Source of the DNA: Cryoendolithus antarcticus
Taxonomy: Eukaryota; Ascomycota; Dothideomycetes; Cladosporiales; Cladosporiaceae
NCBI GenBank assembly: GCA_002077065.1
Contig: NAJO01000001.1
Span: 806,001-870,000 of the forward strand
Direction of reading: 5' to 3'
Length of the DNA stretch: 64,000 nt
Positions within the stretch are counted from its first letter, which is position 1, and every line of letters starts with the position of its first letter. A program made the translations under genes and the position numbers. Below are positions 57,718-64,000 of this stretch, piece after piece. Under the pieces are notes generated by a model that was not told the origin of the DNA, searched no databases, and was given only the letters and a program-made list of their open reading frames with translations.

Positions 57718-58453
57718 ATGCCTTCCTTACCGCCAGACTCGGCGCTCCTAGTCATTGACATGCAAGAAGATTTCTGCGAACCTGTATGCCACGCTAAAGA
57801 CTCACGTCCCCTGCATCACTGACAATGCTACCCAGCACGGTACTCTAGCAGTTAAGAACGGCCGCCAAATTGCACCGCTCATCGACTCCCTGCTCTCTCT
57901 GCCCTTCAAGATCACTATCGCATCTCGCGATCACCACCCTGCCAATCACTGTTCCTTCGCCTCCCAACATCCGGGTGAGAAACCCTTTACCTCCTCCCAC
58001 ACAATCCATAATCCCGCCTCGACTACCCCAGATCCCGAGTCTCAGACTACAACTCTCTGGCCCGATCACTGCGTTCAAGGCACTCCGGGTTGCGAGCTGA
58101 TTCCCGAACTCGACGCCACGAAAATCCATCACATTGTTAACAAAGGCGAAGACATACGAGTCGAGTCTTATAGTGCATTTGGACCTCCATTTCGAGAGCC
58201 AGAAGTGGGTATGAGCGGGCTGAAGGGCTTACTGACTGATGCGAAAGTGGAGAGGGTATATGTCTGTGGACTGGCGTTGGACTACTGTGTCAAGGCGACC
58301 GCTCTGGATGCGATGAGGGCTGGGTGGCAGACCTACGTGGTGAGAGATGCTACAGAGGCGGTGGACCAGAGCGATGAAGCTGTGGGTGCTGTGTTGGAGG
58401 ACTTTGAAGAGGGAGGGGTGAAGGTCATTGGGAGTCAGGTGTTGCTGGGCTGA
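57718..58453 (+). CDS. PNC1: Nicotinamidase
   Basis: Converts nicotinamide to nicotinic acid in NAD salvage. Exons 57718-57783 and 57836-58453 give 227 residues, the usual size. The intron begins GTATGC and ends CCCAG after a CTGAC site. Catalytic Asp is in LLVIDMQEDFCEP. Metal-binding Asp and His are in ITIASRDHHPANHCSFASQH. The block TTLWPDHCVQGTPGCEL is typical of the family. Catalytic Cys is in VCGLALDYCVKATALDA. Probably cytosolic or nuclear, by analogy with yeast. The neighbouring divergent hydrolase has no evident link to NAD metabolism. Confidence 0.93.
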
Positions 58454-58652
58454 TGTGGCGGCAGGAGCGCAGGAAGGATGAGTTTCACGTGGTAGGCCAA
58501 TGAGCAACGACATAGCATGTGATAGAGGTCAATTAAGGCACCTACTTTGATTGCAGGAGTCGAATACCGTTCACTGTGATCCCTCAATCACTGAAGATCA
58601 CCACTGAACACGAGCACTAAAATCAAATCCAATACAAATTCTCACAATCACC

Positions 58653-58973
58653 ATGGTCCCTACTAAGCTCGTCAGAGACTACTTCCGCATCTCGGAAGAG
58701 AAGTTCTGGAACCTCTTGTGAGTGATGTTGATCCCGCTGACAACAGCGAGGAGATGGCGTCCAAGAGTGATGGTACTGACGTGTGAACAGTGAGATCCAA
58801 GAAGATAGGGAGCACACGATGACCCAGCTTGCGTATTGGATGCGCATGATACCAGCGAGCAAGAGGTACGTACCATCGATATGCGTAATTTTGCTGCCGA
58901 CTAACGATTGCATAGGAAGATAAAGACGACGATGGAAACTACGAAGCTGAAAACTATTGTTGAGGAGGTGTAA
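58653..58973 (+). CDS. Spliced 65-residue microprotein
   Basis: Three exons: 58653-58717, 58791-58865 and 58916-58973. Introns have GTGAGT/AACAG and GTACGT/CATAG with CTGAC and CTAAC branch sites. The joined frame reads MVPTKLVRDYFRISEEKFWN, LFEIQEDREHTMTQLAYWMR, MIPASKRKIKTTMETTKLKT, IVEEV. It starts in a good context (ATCACCATGG). The product looks mainly helical, amphipathic and basic toward its end, with no signal peptide or Cys. It sits between nicotinamidase and the convergent carboxylesterase gene. No family is recognised. The strength of all four splice sites and the precise frame make an accidental pattern unlikely. Confidence 0.6.
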
Positions 58974-59097
58974 GGGCTTTTGTACCTTAGAATACTTTTG
59001 GAGTTGTCTGTGCCGTTGTCTCTTTGGCTGCAAGTACATGCAAGCTATAACTTCTTTAATGACAGTCATTCCCCACTGTCGATCTCCTTTGTCACCT

Positions 59098-61156
59098 CTA
59101 CCTGTGGTACAACAGATTGTGATCAAGGATAAACTGAATGCCCTCCTTACGGAAGGTATCCGGCTCAACGTTCGCAACACCAGTGACATTGACATCGAAG
59201 ACAATATTCTCCGGGTTCGACAAGCTGTACACAGGCCAGTCAGGAGTCTTCGCGAGGCCCGATGGCTTGCCTTGCGAGAAGTTTGGGTTGCCGTCATGTA
59301 TGAAGCTTGCCCAGCTGCTGCTCATCAAGAAGGCAAGGTCGGTGTATGTCTGCGGTTTGCCCGCGAAAGGAGGCAGAGAGCCCCATGGGTAGCCGTAGCC
59401 GAGACCTTGAAGATTGTCGAAGACAAAGGCGACTTCTTGGAAGTGGGCGACAATGGTGAGGCCGTTGGGAAGGGTGTTGAAGCGATAGCTGTAGGCAGGT
59501 ACGCCATACTCGGTCCAAGCTTCGACAGCGCCACTGTGCTTTAGTCAGCATTTGTACAAGAGACGGCACGAAGGGATAATACGAACCGACGATTGGCGAT
59601 GAAGACAAGATCTCCATAGTATGCCTATTGATAGTATGTCAGGAAGAGTGCAACATTCAGATGACAGAGAAACATACGTTTGTGCGGCGTTGCTGAGCAT
59701 CAGCATCGGATGACGCTAGACCGCTCTCCTGAACACTGGGGATGAAATATTCCGGCTCAACAGGATAAGCCGCCAAGAGCTGGTCGCTGAACTGCGGCGG
59801 GATCACAGTTCCACGGCTGCTGACATTCGTAGCTGCCGCAATGAACTTCGCAGTCGTGTTCAAGCCACGTGGACCAAAGCTGCCACCTTCGTCCGAGTTG
59901 GCACCATCAATGATGGGCACTTTGACAAAGGCGCCTTCCGCGAGCTGTTCGCTGCCCCAGCGAGCAATGAAGTCGCCGTCAACAATGGGGTTCCACCCAG
60001 AGCCGGCGGTCGAGTTGAAGAAGTTGTTGATGCTGTCGAAGCTTGCGAGGCGAATGCAGTTGAGGGTATCGATGGCATTGTTGCAGCCAGTGGCATTTAC
60101 GAGGCCGTCATAGATCGGCTGGTAATCGATGACTGACTTGAAGGCATTGTAGTTCACGGGGTTGCCGCTCTCCATGATAGCTCCCGAGAAGAGCTTGTCG
60201 TCGCGGCCATTGTATGCCACAAGGTGAGTGCCGACGGAAAGCGCCTACTGTGTGTCAGTGCGCCGCCGGTAAGCATGACAGTCGATAGGACCGTACCCCA
60301 GCAGACTCGCCCCAAATTGTCACCTTCGAGGCGTCTCCGCCGAAGGCAGCAATGTTCTCTTGCACCCAGTGGAGAGCAAGGCGCTGATCTCTGAAACCGA
60401 TATTGGTAGCTCCAGCACCGCTGACTTGTTCAGATGCCAGGAAACCCCAGCCCTGCTTGCGGTAGTTGATGCTGACACCTATAATCGGCTTGCCGATCTT
60501 GACGGAGTTCTCGACGATGAAGCTTAGATTGTAGCGCAAATCGCGGGAGCTACATTTGTTAGCTGACGCAGCAATAGAGTGGATCTGGAAAGTCGTACCC
60601 TCCCATAACCAAGCCACCACCATGGATCCAGAAACCTGCATCGATGTATTAGTACACAGCCATGAGAGTACAGAGAGCGGGTTGGGGCTTACCGATAGGC
60701 AGCTTCTGGTGCTCGTAGCCTGACGGGCGGACCACATTCAGGTACAAGCAGTCCTCAGACAGCGGGTAGGTCAACTCATCACCGCCATAGCCCACGCAAG
60801 AAGGGGCGTACTCCGTTGCGGCGTAGGTACCGTAGCTTGCGTTGATGGACTGAGGGACCCGGAACCGGTTTTCGCCAGTGGGAGGCTGAGCGTATGGGAC
60901 ACCTGAGCAATGTCAGCGACTTCTAGGATACATCTAGCTGGCAGTAGGGACACTGACCCAGAAAGTAGTCTTGATTGTAGGCGCTTGAATGGAGACCAGT
61001 CACTGTTCCGTTCTTGATTGAAGCGCTGGGTGGTCCGCCCTTGTTACCACCACCACCATACCCGCCATTACCACCGTGCCAGCCATGCCAGGAGCCTGAT
61101 GGACCATTGGGCGCTGCACTGGCTACAGCAAGAAGGGTTGCAAGAAGGGTCAACAT
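59098..61156 (-). CDS. Secreted type-B carboxylesterase/lipase
   Basis: Alpha/beta hydrolase of the cholinesterase-lipase group. Seven exons: 61156-60958, 60902-60693, 60635-60599 (37 nt), 60549-60297, 60244-59678, 59624-59583 (42 nt) and 59538-59098, giving 582 residues. The signal peptide is [14 protein letters not shown]. It is followed by a Gly/His/Trp-rich linker ([20 protein letters not shown]) that is unusual for the family. Family motifs include [31 protein letters not shown] (oxyanion region) and [13 protein letters not shown] (nucleophile Ser, across an exon join). The acid is in [13 protein letters not shown]. The His is probably the one in [14 protein letters not shown]. Several N-glycosylation sequons occur. 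Extracellular; ester substrate unknown. Confidence 0.9.
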
Positions 61157-64000
61157 CGTGAGTACGTGAAGAGGAAATCACTTGCACAGGCAACGCTACT
61201 CCAGAAGAGCGGAATGCTTGCAACTTTATACATACTCTGCGCATGGCTCTGCCTTGCTGCCGTAGCCATCTCCACTCAGGATCAGGTCACCCGCAGTGGA
61301 ACCGAGCAAAGCATCTCAGCGTCACAAGCTCCAAAGGTGGAGTTCAAGTGGTTCTTAGAGGCGGCAGATGAGCCCGCACTTTGCATGTAGATGAGGTCGC
61401 GTTCGCTGTGTGCCTGAGCACGAATCGCGCCTTTCGGTACGAGATCTCCCCATCTCCGCACTTCGTCCCCGCCTTGAAGTGGAGTTGCACCCATGTTGCT
61501 GCATCGTCATGCAGGATGTCGAGAGTCTATGGGACATCTTCGGAGCCGGAGAAATCCCTTCGCTAGTCCTCGTGTCAGGTGTTTGCGATGTCGGATCGAG
61601 TGGACAAGCTTCGCCGAAATCCCGGCTGGACTTTGTCTACAAACGGAAATTCTTGACCGCAGCTCGAAAGTGCTTAGTGAATGCTGATCTGTGAAGTATC
61701 AGCTTTCTTGAATTCCGACCATCGATACTTCAGCTTGAGCTTCCTTTCCAGTATACGCTTCGTGGATTTTGATATTTCCTGGTCAAGCCCCGTTATGTGC
61801 CTTAGCGGGCAGAAGACGAACGTGGCCATTGCGCTCGAATTACTTCCATCTTCGCCAGGTTGGCGCGTAGCAGGACTCGGTCGATCAGCCAGCTGCGATA
61901 GCCTCTCACCAGTGAGAGGTCAGCTGCCTCCTCCAGCTCTCTGTTCCGCAGTCCCAGTACAGTGCGCGAGCGCCATCCGCCTATCTGTGATAATGCTTGT
62001 CTTTGCTTGCTTCTCTTCGAGCATGTCCACGCAGACAGCAGTTATGTCATGAAAGCCTGCAGCGTTGCGGAGAACAATCTGAGGTAGGAGAGACTCGTCA
62101 GTATGTTTCCCAGAACAGCGAGCTCTTTTGATCGACTGCATTCACGATGTACAAGTTCTTGTCGACCTTCGCCAAGCTGGCGCCTGCACATCGCATCAAC
62201 TGAAATCATGAAAAGGAGCAGAGTTCTTCTCTGTCTTGTCTTAGAGAGCATCCAATAGTCTGATAGCCTGGTCGATACGTCCCGATGGCACAGGAGACAC
62301 GCCTAACGAGATGGCGGTTCTAGGAGTATGTCCGTCACTAGCTTCTGGCTTGCATCAATGCACGTGTACATTGCGAGTTGACGGTGCTGGCTGCGGATTG
62401 AATGCCCCGAAGGAGTTCTGCAGGGACAGCTCAAAATCGTGGATTCGTGGTACGTAGTAGGAGAGGCGTTTCGAATCGTAGGGTCGAACGATACTCATGT
62501 ACCTCATACGATATTCTACGGTCAATCCTCGCTGGAGACATATCCTCCTGGCGCTGGCTGGCCTACGTACTCATACTGAACGATCTTCCGTGATCTACAC
62601 GAGTCCTCGTCGTCAAGCACGTGCTCTCGGATCGTCATCGGTAACCCTTAGCGAGCACCAGGCCAACGCTAAGCGGAATTAGTCGAGCTTTAGCTTCTTG
62701 GCTCTTCCTCCCTGGACTATTTAATTCCCAGCTTTCTCGCCCTCTTCTTCCTTCGACATGCTTACACTTCACAGCCTGGGCCGCCAGGTGTGGGAATTTT
62801 TGACACCCTGATCCTACCCCTTCGGGGGGTGGACAGCATTTTCTGTACACTCGCTAATTTGGTGGGTGATTACAGGGAATGATCGCTGCCACGTGAGGAC
62901 TGATCAGGCAACTGTTCATGAGCGTGTGCAGCAACTCCTGTTGACTTCGGGCTGACAGTGATCATTTTTTGGCACCACAATCTTTTCATCAAGACAGCGG
63001 CTCATGTCTACTGGTTGGAGAAGAGTCAATTCTTATCATTCTCGTCGTTTCCAGAACACACAGGCAGCTCATCTGCAGCGGCGGTCGATGTCAACACGCG
63101 GCAGGATGTGGCACACAGCGCCAGTGATGGACGATGCGCCGCCCAATCGCAGATCATCAGCAACACACTATGCACAAGCAGCAGTCACTATTGGTTACAC
63201 CGTGTTTCTGGTCGGACGTTGAAAGCGCACGATGGAGCGAGAAACAGAATTGATAGACGTTGCCGCTGCTTGCCCCTTGCTGCAGCCCGAAGTTTCACGT
63301 CCGACTTACGTACGACCAGGTGGTCACCGCACTTGGAGAGTAAAGTCCAATGACCGTCTACACACTAGGGGAGGATGATCCAGTCTGAAATCTTGTCAAG
63401 TCCACCTGAAACCGGCGGACGCAGGGCGATGAACAGCGCTGGGCAAGGACAAAGTTGGGTTAACTAAGCAGACCTCTCCGGGATGAAGAGTTCGATACGA
63501 AATTACGAACATCGGGGTACATGGCGCTTTGACCGTGACTAACAACTCACAAGTAGCCATGACGAGCATCATCAGCGTCTTAGGTCATGGGATTGATGGG
63601 ATTTACAGTATCAATGCTGACTTTGCTTTTGCTAGTAGCACACGCGTGCCCAATGGGCACATTATCTTCCCGTCCACGACCGACGACCACTCCAAGACAG
63701 CCTCGATCTTTCCAGTACATCATCAAGTTCTCTGTATCAGCCCAAGGCGTTGTTGCCTCGCCACTGAGATCAAGCGTGCAAATCGAGTCTATTGGCGACA
63801 TCCATCGAACTACTGATCAGGAAGTTCAGGACACGATCCAGGGAACAATCGTGATGAGTAAGAGACGAGCACGGAGGCGACAATGGCTGCTTCAAATATA
63901 ACATGGGTTGACAGCAAGTGGAGGAGAGAGGACGCTTCCCCGTGTAATAGCATTGTCAGCACGAAGTATAACAAACGCACGTCCTGGACCAGGCTCCCAG
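61157..64000. other. Gene-poor right end, no supported gene
   Basis: 2.8 kb with only short frames on both strands. A 51-codon Lys/Arg-rich minus-strand frame near 61680-61835 (MATFVFCPLRHITGLDQEIS) and frames at 62958-63353 and 63529-63901 show no domain or consistent splice pattern. The left edge carries the promoter of the carboxylesterase gene. Confidence 0.4.

Noticed and set aside
61681..62141. Overlapping frames on both strands at 61.7-62.1 kb
   Set aside because: Neither strand shows a domain or consistent splicing, and the composition is not distinctive.
62810..62840. CCCCTTCGGGGGG hairpin as a terminator
   Set aside because: Rho-independent terminators do not apply to a fungal nuclear genome, and no gene ends here.
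1..64000. CRISPR arrays, insertion sequences, phage or bacterial operons
   Set aside because: The window is eukaryotic and intron-rich. I saw no regularly spaced direct repeats, no transposase or reverse transcriptase frame, and no terminal inverted repeats.

Overview
The window is a stretch of filamentous ascomycete nuclear DNA. The evidence is short GT-AG introns (about 48-115 nt) with CTGAC/CTAAC-type branch sites, Zn2Cys6 regulators, a PigL_N/ankyrin protein, a DUF7514-like protein, and compact genes on both strands. The gene repertoire fits Pezizomycotina, probably Dothideomycetes; that placement is inference, not something I could test. There is one assembly gap (923-1081) followed by a run of 24 C. 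I joined exons by hand from splice signals and frame continuity.

Left part (1-17 kb): a PQ-loop membrane protein; adenine phosphoribosyltransferase; a decayed Hsp31/DJ-1-like gene; a large tricalbin (SMP plus several C2 domains) for ER-plasma membrane contacts; a second, degenerate PQ-loop copy; a secreted Cys-containing protein; and an uncharacterised 232-residue protein.

Middle part (17-45 kb): a tandem BED-like zinc-finger/TENA-THI4-like fusion is divergent from an NCS1 purine-cytosine permease. Then come a fungal AAA+ ATPase, a disordered protein, and a Leu3/War1-like Zn2Cys6 factor. A PigL_N-ankyrin protein follows, flanked on both sides by related small zinc-ribbon-like genes that share an intron position and phase. 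After these are a DUF7514-like protein, a Ted1/Cdc1-like phosphoesterase, cytochrome c oxidase subunit 4, and a second Zn2Cys6 factor with a 16-residue polyQ tract, divergent from the KEOPS subunit CGI121.

Right part (45-64 kb): diverged tandem repeats; an amidase; an oxysterol-binding protein; a micro-exon gene; a secreted M28 aminopeptidase; a proline-iminopeptidase-type hydrolase divergent from nicotinamidase; a 65-residue protein from three exons; and a seven-exon secreted carboxylesterase. The last 2.8 kb holds no gene I can support.

Most genes are housekeeping or catabolic and do not form one obvious cluster. The most interesting points are the zinc-ribbon pair around the PigL_N-ankyrin gene, the BED/TENA fusion beside a pyrimidine/purine-type permease, the micro-exon gene at 52.3-52.9 kb, the spliced microprotein at 58.7 kb, and several visibly decaying genes.
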